Made by a program: the position numbers and the translations under genes
Notes under the pieces: model-generated
What the model saw: the letters and a program-made list of their open reading frames with translations, nothing else
The model's database searches: none
What the model was told of the DNA's origin: nothing
Shown: piece by piece, positions 12,096 through 26,020 of the stretch
Position numbering within the stretch: position 1 is the stretch's first letter
How the letters are laid out: every line of letters starts with the position of its first letter
Source: Tolypeutes matacus
Taxonomy: Eukaryota; Chordata; Mammalia; Cingulata; Chlamyphoridae
Direction: 5' to 3'
NCBI GenBank assembly: GCA_026826555.1
Contig: JAKSZT010053764.1
Location: forward strand, 13,242,536-13,306,535
DNA length: 64,000 bases

Positions 12096-15000
12096 AATTT
12101 AAAATATTACTTGCCAGGCTTGCAAACAAGAAAGGGTAATTTCCAGGTGCTAAAGCAAGGAGGGAATCCCCAGAGAGGAGGTCATTTGTTGTCTTATAAT
12201 CCAAGATAATAATGCAATGTTCTATATGCTTTAGGGCTGGAGTTTTGACTCTCCAGAAAGATAAGAAATAGGAGAAAGAGGAGTGAGATAGTTTTTTTTA
12301 CCTAAGGGTGATCCTTCTAGTACAGTGACTCAGAGCCCAGAAGCTAACATATGAGCTGGTCAAAACAGTGAAACTTTTTACCATACAGATACCATCACAA
12401 CCCAGGACAGAGGATGCCAGGGAAGGTCATACATGTCCCACATGGGCTTACAGGCACAGGTTCTAAAGTTATGCAAACCAGTTCCAACCCGTGAGAGGCA
12501 TTAAGCCCACACAGTGAGGGAAGAAATGATAGCTTGTGGTCTATAGTTAATTGAATGTTAGTAATTGAATTTAAAATAAAATGACTTAAAATACTTGAAA
12601 GGGTAAAGGAAGGAATACAATCTATAGGGCAAGCAGAGGATATTAAATTAAAAAGAGCAGACAGGAGTTAGAAGTCAGATTTTGGAGCTGGAAGGAATCT
12701 GAGACTGTGTTCATACATACTGTATACTATGCACTACAGAACATTTACGTATGTGTGAATATATATGGTCACATAAACATAAATAACAGGTCTGAAAATT
12801 ATAGAGGTATTTATTTAACAGGTATTCATATCTAAAGTGAAATCAGACTTGTTTGTTGATGTCCTTTTAAAAATTTAGTCTCCATTTGTTGACTTGGTTT
12901 AGAACTAATGCTATTGTATAGAAAGTGTATTGCAAAAGTACATACAATACAATAAAATTTGTTAAAAACGTTTTAGATTTTTACCTTCTAAATCCCCTGA
13001 GCCACTTAAAAGGAAATAATTACAGTTATTTGGCTTGACTTCATGCATTTGATGAAGACATTGACAAAAAATTGGAGGAAAATATCACCATACTTCATTA
13101 TTCACATGGATGTAAGATTTGCTGCCATCCAGGTAACAAAATCCCCATATTATCTACCTTTGTCTAACTAGCCCATAGAAATGAGAAATGTGTCAGAAAA
13201 TTCTAATAGTGATCTTGACTTTCTATGTGTATATTTGCCATGTGTAATTATATTTTATGAAAATTTATGATTCTGGCAGAGTAGTTAACTGTTCCTATTT
13301 TTAAAAATATATATTTAGCAGTTTGGGAAATGTTTCATGAGAAAAATTCAAAGGTATTTTGGAATATGGAAAAGTAGTCTAAACATAACCTTAGAATACT
13401 TTCATACATCTGTTGTAGAATGAAATAAATGGGGTTGGAATTATCTTTCAGTTTCCTAAAGTTACCTCTTTATTTAAAATTTCTAAATATTAGTAATTCT
13501 ATTTATAATAATCTTTCAGAAATATTACAATGTTAGGCTGATGTCCATGAAATATAAACATTTGCAAACAGTTAATGAAATAAATATGAAGAGCCTCCTA
13601 CAACAGTTGATGAGATTTGTGTCCATTTTAAGTTCACTTTATTTCACAAATCATATTGGCAGGCCCAGAAGTGCCCTCTGCTCTGCAGTAGGTAGAGACC
13701 ACATTGCTCTCTTTCCCCAATGGCCCACATCAGATGCCCCTTCCTTCCACATGAGTCATATCCTTCTTCCTAGTTTGCTGACAGTGTAAAAAATGTACCA
13801 GTTGTCATGAAAGCCTTTGTCTAAGTGGACTGGATTAAGATCACTAATTTATTTAACACAGGCTCCTGGAGAGCCTTATTAATCAGAGATTCAAACATCT
13901 GAACTGTGTGGCTAATGCAGAAGACGTTGAAATAATACTCTGACCACCCATGTGTAGCAAAGGGAATATTTCAGGGAAAACTTGCTTAGTAGTTGGTTTC
14001 AAATTACCTCAAAAGTCTCAGACACTGTTTTCATAAGGAAAGATAACTACTTGCTTGGGCTGAGCATGTCCAAGAATGAGATATTTGACTAATTACCATT
14101 TATACACTGTTGACTTTGGTTCATGAAAGAAGAAGTAGGAGAAGAGGGAGTTGTACGTGGTACCTTTGGCCCCTAGATAATTTCTAAAAATCTTTTTTTT
14201 TCTGGTTGCCCCTTCTACCAGCTTCCTAGTTCTATAACACCTTAGGAGGCTGCATATATCCATCATGCACATGCTTTCCCTCCTCATATGAGCTGTAAGG
14301 GCAGGCCTCACATCTCGTGGAGAGGTTATTAAGGGCTGAGCCTCATCTAATTGTGGAATGCTGCTAAGAAGTATGAATTAAATATTAGGTTTTCGATGAG
14401 CAGCAGCATAGGAGCAGAAAAGGTATTACATCCCAATATAAACATGAAATTGGCTCTGTCTGAACCTTTGGTTCACTGGTCACCATTTCTTCCTGACCAA
14501 AGATATCAACAGGAAAACTTACAATATAAATTTATGTCATGATAACGGGGACAGAAATGTCCTCTCATATACATGTGATCAGCCACTGAGCAAGGAAAAT
14601 GAGCTATCACTGTTCATAGACTTCTCTTTCTATTAAGTAAGCAGGAAAAGCCTGTCTTTTGAAGGCAATAAGAGAGGTATGAAGAATCCCTTTCTCTTTT
14701 CCATGTAGTTCCCTTTGTATAAGAGAAAGCTCTAGAAAATTTTAATTTTGCCTCCAAACTAAATGTCATATTTCTTGACTTTAATTTTTTGGCTTTTATT
14801 GTTTAGGTAATAATCAAAATGCACATCACATTTTGTGGCATCTGAATCAGTATGTCATTTTCTAAGCTTTCTGGATTATTTTCAGAGACCTACCCATTCC
14901 CAAATATCATTGTCCCCACACCACCCCCTCCACCACCACAACAAAAGAGGTTGTGATACATGATTGTGCTTCTAGGAAGGCTTATGCATGCAACATATAA

Positions 15001-18000
15001 AAAGTACAATTAATGTCTAAAAATGTTAGCTGAACAAGCAAGCACAAGGCATTTTAGTTACCTAGTTTAGCAAACATTTCTCATTAAATGATATTTAATT
15101 GTCAGTGTTTACTCTGCATATCAGTATATTGTATTTCATGATTGATTACTGTAAAGACATGGGAGAGTACACAAAGTCTCCAAGTCTAGATGTCAGGTAA
15201 TCTGAGGTTCAACTCTTACGCTGACACAGAATAGCTGTGACATTGTGGTAATTCCACCGTTCTTTTTTTTTTTTTTTTTCCTCCCAGTGAAGGCATTGAA
15301 TTAGTGATCACGCAAATCACTACTCTCTAGCTTTCTGTGATTTAGTGACATGCCTATTTTAGAAAGTCAGTTCTTTGCAAGATGCAAGAAATATACTCCC
15401 TGAAGGTGACTGTTCCTGAGATAGTAAAACAAACAGTGAGCAGTTGGATGAGAAAGAGAAGGCATTTCATTGGAAAATAGAAATGTTTGCATAATATGTC
15501 TGTTTCAAAAAGTGTGAGCCATTAGAGCAGTTGTTTTAAAAAAAATCAGAAAACAACTTTTACAATCTTTCAGGGAGAAGGCAGTCAGCTATCTCGGCCA
15601 TTGTGCAGTACCCTGTGATCAGAATTAGCATGTTCATTACAGTCTCATTTTATTAATGCCTCTTTTTGAAGATGAACACAGTTGTCCCCGCTGTGAAAAT
15701 GGTACTTTGCCGTTTATGTTATAAAGTGGTCTCGGCTGGGAATCCAGGCTTGGAACGTTAAAGAACAAAGCACAGCTGCTTGACTGTCACACAAAAGGAT
15801 TTTTATGAAAGACTGAAACAAAAGGAAGGGTGGCCAACACAGAACAAACTTGCTGGTAATTATGGCACTGAGTGAAGATTACTTGAAATAACTTATAAAA
15901 TAGTTGAGTACTGGAATAAATTGATACCAACATGATAAATCCTTCCTGCCTATTGGATTTCCATGCCGGAAAGAGGTAGTGTTTGGCAGAACCATTTAAG
16001 TAAACAGAAACTACTGACTTTGCAGGAGTATCGTTTTTAGCACGTAAAAATAATTGTTTTTTTACAAAATCAGGAGCCAATGTGGACAGTTCCATGGGAG
16101 ACACTATTAAGAACGGAGGGTATTTGAGAGGAAATGGATGTGTGAGCTGAAACTATTCACATTTACTTGTGGTCCATCTATTGAGATCTGCTGTGGGGAT
16201 GGTGCTGCGTATGGACTCCTTTGGAAACACCACTTAGTTTTCTACACTGGGATTATGTGTGAAAAGTGCTCAGAGGGAATGAGTGCACTTATAAATCATT
16301 ACAATTAAATAAGAACTCTTTTCTTTTTCAACCTCATGTTAAAATACTGTTTTTCACATTTTTATATTAAATATGGAGTCAGGCAAGTGTTTACTGCTAA
16401 TTGATCTATTATTGGAACTAAAAAAATATACAGCTGGAAGGAAATTTGCAGTTTACCTATCTTGAGCCCTTTATTTTGCGTATAAGTAAAAAATGTCTAG
16501 ACAGTTTGAAAGGATTTGTTCTTGGTCATACAGCTAAGAGTCCCTCAGGGTCTTACCTAGTCAAAAGTGATCTCTGCTTTATTAGGCTGTGACAATGTTT
16601 TATCCCTTTCAATGCTTACTTTTAGTGTATTAGACAGAATCCTGGGAGAACAGTGTTCTTCCAGCAGACAAGTCCCCAGCCAACAATGATGTGTAAGAAA
16701 ACAGTGCTTAAACCACTATGGGTGTGCAAGGTGAGGAAAAGGCCTTCCTGGGTGATGTGTCCTAGAAGGGAAGAGAACTCTGAGTTGAGCCTTGAAGAAT
16801 GTGTAGGACTTTAGTGGGTGAGAGAAGAGTAGAGGCAGAGGAACCCTCATGAGCAAAGCTGCATCTATAAGAGATTGCTAAATATTTAGTGGTGGTTGTG
16901 GGTGGGTGTAAGAAATAGTTGCTCAGGATGGGGTAGAAGTAAAAGAGTAGTGGTTGAAGAAAATGAGGTTGGGGCATATTTCATTGGCTAAGGAAATTAA
17001 ACTACACAAGAGAAATTACAGGTCACTAAGTTGACATAGAACATCTCTATATGAGTTAAAATTTGCAAAGAAGAATATGAAAATGCTTTACTAAATATAA
17101 TGTATCCAACAATTCAGTCACAAACATAATTGATGTTTGTACTTAAAAAAAAACTGGATATTTGGTTGGTTTTCATTGATAAAATTTGAACAAATTTTGA
17201 AAAATTAAATTTTCTGGCTTTCAAAATTAGTTTTATTTTAAGCTACTAATGAAGCTTTTGAAAGTTGTATATCATAATTTATTGGGATTTGGGGCATAGA
17301 TATACCAAATGCCTCATCTAAGGTTTAATTATCAAAATCCTAATTTCAGATCTCCTTAGAAAAGTAATTAACTTATTTATGTTATTAAAAACAGTGACTT
17401 GTGAAGTAATGCTACATTAAACATAATTATGATGACACACATGCTAGTATTTTTATATTTTATTAAGGATAGCGGTAAAATTTTAAGTCTATTTCATCTG
17501 TGATCTTTCAAAATGAGCTTTTGTTAAAATTTAAACCTCAAATCCTTCTATACCCCCTTTTTTGTATTGTTAAACTTTATTCCTGATATTTAAACTTCAC
17601 CCTTGTAGTAAACATGTATTATTTTCACCCTTTAACACACTGGATCTTTTTTCTGACTAATGGATTTTGGCCAGAAGTGTAGCTCTAGTAACTGTCTTCA
17701 CACGTGCCTGATGTGTGTTCTTGTTGTAAATGTGATCATAATTTGAGTTTTCCCAGAGAAAATCCTGTTTTTTAAAGTATATTTCTGAAAGAACTGTTTA
17801 AAAGAATGACGAGTGAGATTCTCAAATCAATATTAAAAGTTTGCAGACATTTTTTTAACCTTCTGAGTATTGGAATACTTAGTTCTTTTTTGTTTGTTTG
17901 TTTTTTTGTTTATTTCTATCATTGTTTACTTCCATGGGTAACCACAGATATATGCTAAATGTGGCAACAACTAGAAAATTAAAGTTAAATACTATAGAAA

Positions 18001-18544
18001 AGCATTAGCTCATATAAAGTTGATGACTTTCGATAAGGCAGTTATACATTATTTAGTTAAACCAAAAAACGCTGTTGAGAAGATATATTTTTATATATGT
18101 GTATTTTTTACATGCAGTGTTTATGTAGTATATGTATATGACCTGTTTAATTTCACTTTTAGCACTTTCCACTATGTGAAATAGTATTTATTTCTTAAAA
18201 CTTTTATCATATGTGTTCACCTCCCTTTGTATGTCATCTCCATTACATTTTCTCTGCCCTGAAATGTTCCTAGAATGAACTGGGTACCCAAAAAAATCTT
18301 TGTGGAATGAATGTATACATATATGGAGGATATAGAGATAAAGTTATATATCTTCATACATACAATGCAAGACCATGTGGGCTTGAATTAATCACACTTT
18401 GCATTTAATGGACAAAAGTAATCATTATTTCATTGATCACTGTAGAATGGAGAGTATGACTGAGAACCAGAAAACTAAGGCAGATGGAAAGGAAACGAGA
18501 GACAGAGATAATGAAATAGAGGGAACTACATTGGAAAGAGAATG

Positions 18545-18745
18545 ATGTTTGTAGCTAGAGAGATATGAGTTCATTTCAACAATTTACAGCTTCCTACTTG
18601 CACAAGTTTAGACACATTACTTAAGTCTAAACTTTGACTATTTCTCATTTAGAATGGAAGATAATCCTAGCTATCTTTATAGGGTTGTTTTGATAAATTA
18701 ATGGCATATATATCCAAAGCATATGGCATAGTACTTCCAGCGTAA
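18545..18745 (+). mobile_element. MIR-like SINE, diverged
   Basis: It has the MIR order of blocks: a gagttc-type segment, then cacattacttaagtctaaac, then tttatagggttgttttgata. It is strongly diverged. Confidence 0.5.
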
Positions 18746-19489
18746 AGGTTGCTGAAAAAAATGTTAATTTCTTTTCACCTCCCTTTATCATACCTTTGAA
18801 GCTGAGCTATTTGTTTTGACTTTCTTTCCACGGATGGGATGAATCTCCAGCACCCAGAACACCCCCCTGTACTTAGGAATTCAGTAAAGGCCCTTTAAAT
18901 GAATGCCTGGCTATGGTAATGGGAAGGGAGGATCAAGAACCCTGGAATATAAACCATTGTTTGCTCCAAAGGACCAAAAACAGCTTTTCCTATGGAAATG
19001 CGGTGATACGGGAGTTTGAAAAAAGACAAGGCTAAACTCCCCTGTCAATACTGTGCACATGTATTACCAAGTTCTTCTGAAAGACTAAATTTCATTTATT
19101 GGTGCAACACTCACTAACAAGCAATACCCAGAATTTTAGCATCTTTTTCCCCTCTTACGTTTGTGTTTAATGTTGTGTTAACACATATTACTGTGTTCTT
19201 CAGAAAGCCTATACATGAGGACCAGTTAGTCAATTGTTTGGTCTGCCTGGATCATACTTAGAATATAATTTCTGTCTTAGTACCTTGGAACTATCATGGG
19301 TCACAGAATAGATGAAAGCCTATCTTTGTTTTTTACTGCCTGTGAAAATGCAACATCATTAGTTATAAATTTTAGAAGAAACAGGAAAATTTCACATGTC
19401 ATTTTACCTTTACAAGAGTTCGTAGAAAAGGTGGGATTTGTTTTGTTTTTTAGATTATCTTTGTTACTACCTTCGGTGTAGGAGGTGAT

Positions 19490-19715
19490 AGAAGGTGTGT
19501 TAAGGGTATGGGTTCTGCAAACAGAGAGACCTGAGTTCAAATTCTGACTCTACTATTTACTCTGTGGCCACATGCACATTTCTTAACCTCTAAGCTTAGG
19601 CTTTCTTATCTGTCAAGTGGAGATGGGAAGACCTACTGCCTAGATTTATGAGGAGGATTAAAAGAGATGATCCAGATAAAGCTCTTAAGGTGCTAGGTAT
19701 TCAGTAAATGTGTGA
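19490..19715 (+). mobile_element. MIR SINE
   Basis: This is a well-preserved mammal-wide MIR. It shows gggttctgcaaacagagaga, cctgagttcaaattctgact, cttaacctctaagc, cttatctgtcaagtgg and aggaggattaaaagagatga in the expected order. Confidence 0.9.
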
Positions 19716-20054
19716 ATTGTTGTAGTAGTTAACATTACTATCAATAATATTATTGCTATCATACTATTATAATTATCTCGAGTTGACTTAAAATTATTTT
19801 GATTAAAGGTCAGTGCCCTATTTGTGAAGTAGAATTTTCTGGCCAAGGGAGAACCATCCTTCAAAGGCTTGAAAAACACATATTTTGTTATAGCTATTAG
19901 GTAGATCTGCTTTGATCATCCTGTATTCCAGATGAATGAGACACCATTTGTACACTATGGGCTCCTCTTCGTATTTGCAATTTGAGTGTCATATAGCTGA
20001 AAGTAATTAGAGAGTGCACTTAAAAACTGAGATGAGCTTTCTTTTATCCCAAAC

Positions 20055-20190
20055 AGAATCATGCTTAGACTAGAGGTTCTATGAGGGCATGGCTTTGTTT
20101 TGCTGAAGACTGTACATACAGCAGTGAGTACAGGGCTTGATATGTTATAAGTTTTGAATAAATATCTGTTGACTGAGTAAATGAATAACA
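20055..20190 (+). mobile_element. L2 LINE 3' end
   Basis: It shows the typical L2 tail: ggttctatgagggcatggct near the start, then agggcttgatatg, and finally gaataaatatctgttgactg followed by a tgaataa end. Confidence 0.75.
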
Positions 20191-23100
20191 GGTTTTACCA
20201 AAAAAAAAATCTAAATACATTTTTTTCCTCCAGAATTATATCATTTAAGGTTTTACTTTTAAAAATCAGAATTACCAGAATATATTGCTTCTACATATAA
20301 GATAAGCATTCAGTGCATGAGAGCAATTTATTCATGAATTAATTAATTCAATAATATGGCTCTCTCTATGCCAGGAATTGTGCTAAATTGGGAATAAAAT
20401 TATAGAAAAGACATTAATCTTGCCTGCCTTCAAGGAAGCTACAGTTTCTGTGACAGAAGACCATAATTTTGGTTAAAATGACAAGGCAGCTATATGTATA
20501 GACTGTGGTTAGGGATAATGAAGCTTATTTTTATAAGAAAAATGTTACCACAGTAATTCAGTTTATACTTTTCAAGCTAGAACTTGTGGTATGAGCTAAT
20601 GTCTCTTTGAGTATTCCATCAATATGACATTAAGGTTTGTTGAAAAGTAAGATGTGTTTGACATATGAGACTTCAACTGACGGAAAAATTCAACTCACCT
20701 TTTTTTCTGATGAAGAAAAATGTCTGGGAGGAGATTATATTTCATTTGTAGGAAAATTTGGAATATACTTTGCTTGGATTTTGAGAAAATATGATACAAT
20801 AAAAAATCTTAAGTAATTACCTTCAGAGTAATATTCCCATTTGTTTCCTTCCCAACTAATAGTAAAAGGAGTTTTTATTACTGCACTTAACATTTTTATG
20901 ACTTCTTTTTGCTCTAGGTGGAGATGACAAAGCAGACCTAAATATGAAAATATGTGCTCATAAAATACCTTAAAACATCTTCTCCCTCAGAAGACTTCAT
21001 TAGGCAAAATTGATTTTCATAATAAAATAGTCATTTATTAAAAAACAGGGGTTTAAGTGTTTTAACTCTTGAGGAAAAAAGCCATTTATCATCTACTCCA
21101 AACAGGAACATTCTTAAGACATGCTATTTTGTAAGACTTAACAACTTGGGTTAAAACAGTGTACCCTCAAGAGCCTTTTATTTATACTTGTGTTTTACAC
21201 ATGTCACTATATCTTATGGTGATAGAACTGAATTTCCAGGTATTGCCAAGCCTGACTTCAAGTGCTCGAGCGGACTTACTGTGGGTCCCATTAATCTTTG
21301 TTGCAAAGATGCATTAATATAGTTAGCACTCCCTGGCTCAGCAGTAAATGGAATTCCCCCATCTCTGCTTACAAACAGATAAGTCATACTCTAGGAGGAA
21401 GAGTTCACTTTGACTTAAATTATTCTTCACAATGATTTACCATAAACCAACTACAACTACAAAGAGCCAGGGAAGACATTAAATGCTGCCTAGTAGGACT
21501 GGGGTATTAGCTAATTTTTTGCTTAATTCCCTATCAACGTGATATAAAATATGGCTCTGATAACTTAAAAACAAACAGTTTTTTAAAATTAAAAATGTTT
21601 TACCACATTTATAGCATTTGATGAAAAGGTTGTCTTGATAGGTGTTAAATAAGCCTGGCTAAATATATGCTAACAGCACGGACCAGGCTCAGGTACTGTG
21701 TTTCCTTCCTTTTGCATTCTTCAGCAGAGAACCCAGCCCAGCCATTACCCTACTCTAGAGCTAGAGAATCTATATGGGGCTGCAGAGTATTCTGGTTTGG
21801 GGTTAAGACAGAGGCAGATTAATCCTACAGCTAAGGAAGCTTCAATGTCTGGGCTCTCAATTGCATGCCCCTTCCAAAGCTCTGGGAGGGCCTGGTGGTA
21901 TGTTCAGTTAATTATATGTTTTTGTAAAATTTGCAAATGAAAGGTTTTTGAATTTGTTTTTTTTAAGGTAGGCCTCTAAAATTTCATAAGCTTCACATAG
22001 AACACCTGGCTCTGCCTCTGGGATAAAACCAAGGGAAAGAATATTGGCGTTGTATTTTACTGTTGAAAAAAATTTAGTTGTCCGTATCAATGCATCTAAC
22101 ATGGGGCCTTAATGTCCCTCTCAACCCACCCCCCATTGGTGAGCACAGACCTAAGGACATCAGCCAATATTCATAATTCTGAGTCCCTCAATTTCTACTG
22201 AAATTGTTTTCTTCCTCCTCTTTACACATAGTGTGCTACACAAGCATTAAACATAAACTGGTCTCTCCTACAACAGGACAGTTGTGCATATTACACAAGT
22301 ATTCCCCCCATTAACCCAGCTTTATCTGGTAATTTTTAATTTATCCATTTTTAAAGGTCAGTTTTTCCTATACCCTCTCTATCTGAACATCACCACTCCC
22401 ATCACTACCATCGTGGATGCAAAACAATCTTTTCAGAAAGATACTATCAATTCATAGTTTCATTCTAATATAATGTAGTTCTAAAGGTCAGTGTCATTAG
22501 TCACTGAAATCCACTAAATGATTTTCTGAGCTTATTCTCAGAGTGATAGCATGTCACATTTATCAAAAGCACAGGAATGGTTGGGGATACTTCCTTAAAG
22601 GGTTCATCTCTAAAATGAGTATTTAAGATCTTCAACTCTCTTTTCTCAGTGAGCAAATAATACAGACCCTCCTTGCTCATAAAGGCTTCCAGGTTATTGA
22701 AAAACAAAAATAAAGGCAAACAAAAATTCCTACAAAATTAAGACTCGCCAAATATGCAACACAGTATAGAGATGTATGGGTGTTCCCTGGACAAGGTCCC
22801 AAGGGATCCTTAACACTGGAAGAGAGAACTGCTGAGTACTTGAATAACTGCTAAGGGTGGGTTGGTAGGAAATTGTGGGGGAGCTGCAGGTTAAAAGCAC
22901 TAGGTTCAGGAGTGCCTTGGCCATTCTCTCACAGCTAATAAGTGTGGCAGTTTTGCAGGTATTTTGACTCCAAATCTTGTTCTCCAATTACAGTTTCCTG
23001 TTGTCTTTCGATGCTATGTTCCAAAGGGTACATACTAGTACTATGTGACACAGAAAGGTATAGAGATTGATTTTTTTTTTTGGATGTAAAGCTCTAGATC

Positions 23101-23640
23101 CCAAGTCGAAGGATGGGGATGTGTGAAAAATTTCTTAACTGCAGCAAGAGGGACCACTGAGTTGGTTGTTGAAGGAGCATTTTGTCATCATGCTTGAGTT
23201 TCTCCATCGTGAAGATGGAGAGAGAGCCATGAGAGCACAGAAGGGTGAGTTGGAGAGGGATATAAAAGAGATGGATGGTTATGAAAAGGAAAATAAACTA
23301 CACTTTAAAGAAGATTTAAGGATCACCAAAAGGTTTATTAAAAGAGTGTATCCTAAATGTTTGTCTAAGTTAACCACAGAAGTCAAAAGATCAATGCTAG
23401 TCATTTCAGACATGTTCAAATTGTGCCATGATAGTATTTTAGGACCCCATGACTTTCTCTTTCAAACCTCTGGTTGATGGAGGTGACTGAGATCTCTCAT
23501 CTTGAGTCTGATTTTCTAACAAGGAAGTAGTTCTTCTTTATTAACAAAAGTATTCAAAGATTAATTGAGCATACTTCATGGTTTTGAACACAGTATATTT
23601 TCATGAAAAGGAATGTCTGAAGTCACTTTACTTCTTCTTC

Positions 23641-23663
23641 TTTTTTTTTTTTTTTTTTTTTTT
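23641..23663. repeat. Poly-T tract (23 bp)
   Basis: This is a homopolymer preceded by CTTCTTCTTC. It could be the tail of an antisense retroelement, but I see no element body beside it. Confidence 0.95.
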
Positions 23664-25928
23664 GACTATTATCCATGGCTTAAATTGCTGAAATAACTGA
23701 AAATAACAAAACCTTCATGAATGTAGTCTTTCTCAGAGAATCAAGGGCATGGCAATCTTTTTGTCATATCCCAACTATCTTATTATTAAAGGAGAAATAC
23801 TTCCTTTCCTATGCCCCGGAGAGAGGGAACCATTTTGTGAAGCAAGTTTCCTTTCATTGCCTATCTCATACAGTGGTTGCTGGAAGTTTCACAGGTCTTA
23901 TTGTTGAGGAAGTGGCTTTAAATTCTTATTTTAGGTAAACGCATCTGCAAATTAAGACTGCAGAAGCAGCAGTGAGAAGATCTTCACAGTTCTACTCAGT
24001 TGGACAATTCTTCATTGTACTGACAATTTAATTGGGTGTAAAAAGAAATGGCAATTTAAAATCAAGGGCTTTAAGTGGGACAACCTAATAGTTTCAAAGT
24101 TAGTATTTTTTTTGAAATCAGCAAGACTCAAAGAAGGTACATCTTTAGTTCTCTACTTAGTTATTTCCTATTGAGAACATTCTTTGCTGAAATCACTGTG
24201 ACATATGCACTTTTTCATGGCAACTTTTGAGAAAGATTCTGAATATGAAGGAAAGAAATGGAATCCACCCTGCATGAATGTATATAGATACACACATAGG
24301 AATTCCTACCTATTTGAAGGTCCATCCACTCAGGGATTTTTTTTATTCCAATGCTTGAATGACTATTGTTTCAATTCAAACTATTTGGATTTTCATAATT
24401 AAAAGGTTAAGATTAAAAACGGAAATCATTTAGATTTTATTGGTTCTTTTAAGTAGGATGAAATCAGTATCACTTACATCAGGAGGGCAAAGGCTCTGTT
24501 TGACTTGCTCCAGCACCTAGCACTTTGCTATAAAGCAGGCATTTAGATATTTGTTGAAATAATGCACGTTAGTGAATTTTACAAGTTTGGATGGGCTGAG
24601 TGGTGTATCCGAGGTGGACATGCCTGGAAATCAGGAATAGAAATATGACTTCCATATGTCAGGTTTTTCACATTCACTTGATGAGCAGTCATCAAGCACT
24701 TATCCAAAAATATGCTGCAACTTCTTCCTCCTGACAAGTATAAACTTTCAACTGCCTCCCAGACCAGCCCATGTCAGAAGCACTGGATTAATTTCTTCCT
24801 TCCTCTCTGTATCTGTCCCTTCTTTCCTCCTTTCTCTTCCTTCTATCCAAAAATATTTTAGGTAGTTATCATTACTGGCTATCAACTTCCTGTGTATTCC
24901 ATATGAACTCTCAGTGTATTTTGAGTTTTACCTCAAGGAAATGTATCCGTCTTTTATAAAGAGGAGTCAAATGAAAATAAGAGGATTTGTAAAAGTAATA
25001 TATTAGACAAAAGTTATAGAAAGTAGAGTGTGATTGCATTCATGTGGGCGTTTGAATAAATGCCACTTTATATATTAATCATCTCCAGAGACCATTACCA
25101 ACTAAAGTGCTTCTAAATAAGGAAGTGACTGCGTTCTGTGCCAGCTGAAGGTCTGGATGAGTTTCGGATTACATGGTGAAGGTAGTCTCAGCTCAAGATT
25201 AATAGCACAGCTAAATTGTTAGTGTTTTCAGCCAGAGGAATTTAAAGCCACAAAACCCAAAGAATGAAGCTGCCTAGATCCTCTGTAATAACATTCTTTA
25301 ACTCTCACTTGAAAGTTGCTTCTGTGTAGGAAATACTCTGTGAAAATAGGGCATCTACTGCTGTCAACTTTATGAGTGAGGTCGTCGGTATGATAGAAAC
25401 AATCTAAAATCTTTTTTGATAAGGAAAGGCGAATTTCTTCTTAAATTTGTTATCAATAATAATTCAGTTAACCACAGGCCACAATTTATGATCTAATCTG
25501 GAGTTGTCATTCTTTATTCAGTCTGCCACAGGATCTGAAGTAACAGTAAACTGTGTTCAATTTCTAGATGCTCCATTTTTTAATATGTTGCCTTTAAAAT
25601 TACATGATGATATGGTTGCTACCAAACTTGTAGAGCAAGGTGTTAAATATTAGAAATACAGAATGAGGTTATGAAAACTATGTACTAGATGAAATTTTAA
25701 AAATTAAAATTTTCTCTAATCACCTACGAGGTTACACAATTTGAAAAGCATCCTGGCTTCTCAGCACTCCCATAAGCTTGGTGGGAACATTATATTCTCC
25801 CATCCAGATTTTTCCTCAAAGTCATTGACCCATTGCTGTCCAATTGATTTTTACTTATAGTCCAGTACCTAAAATAGTTTCTCATATATTTAGAACATCA
25901 GGAAATGATGATAAAGAGGATTATAATA

Positions 25929-26020
25929 GGGGGCAGATGTGGCTCAAATGGTTGGGCATCCGTCTGCCATATGGAGGGACCTGGGTTCGATCCCCAGGAC
26001 CTCCTGGTAAAAAAAAAAAA
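25929..26020 (+). mobile_element. tRNA-derived SINE (xenarthran DAS-like), with TSD
   Basis: This is a 92 bp SINE with internal RNA polymerase III promoter boxes: an A box at 25940-25951 (TGGCTCAAATGG) and a B box at 25984-25993 (GGTTCGATCC). A poly-A tail of about 15 bases follows. It is flanked by a perfect 16 bp direct repeat, AAAGAGGATTATAATA, at 25913-25928 and 26021-26036. That is the mark of LINE-driven insertion, and the lack of decay suggests a young insertion. The tRNA-like body resembles the DAS SINEs of armadillos and sloths as I know them. Confidence 0.92.

Noticed and set aside
23166..23477. 103-codon charged open frame (MLKEHFVIMLEF...)
   Set aside because: It has no domain, splice context or family that I recognise, and its length is within chance for a 64 kb window. 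I keep it out for lack of support.
25929..26020. A functional tRNA gene
   Set aside because: A and B boxes are present, but a poly-A tail and a target-site duplication show a SINE copy. A proper cloverleaf with 3' terminator was not seen.
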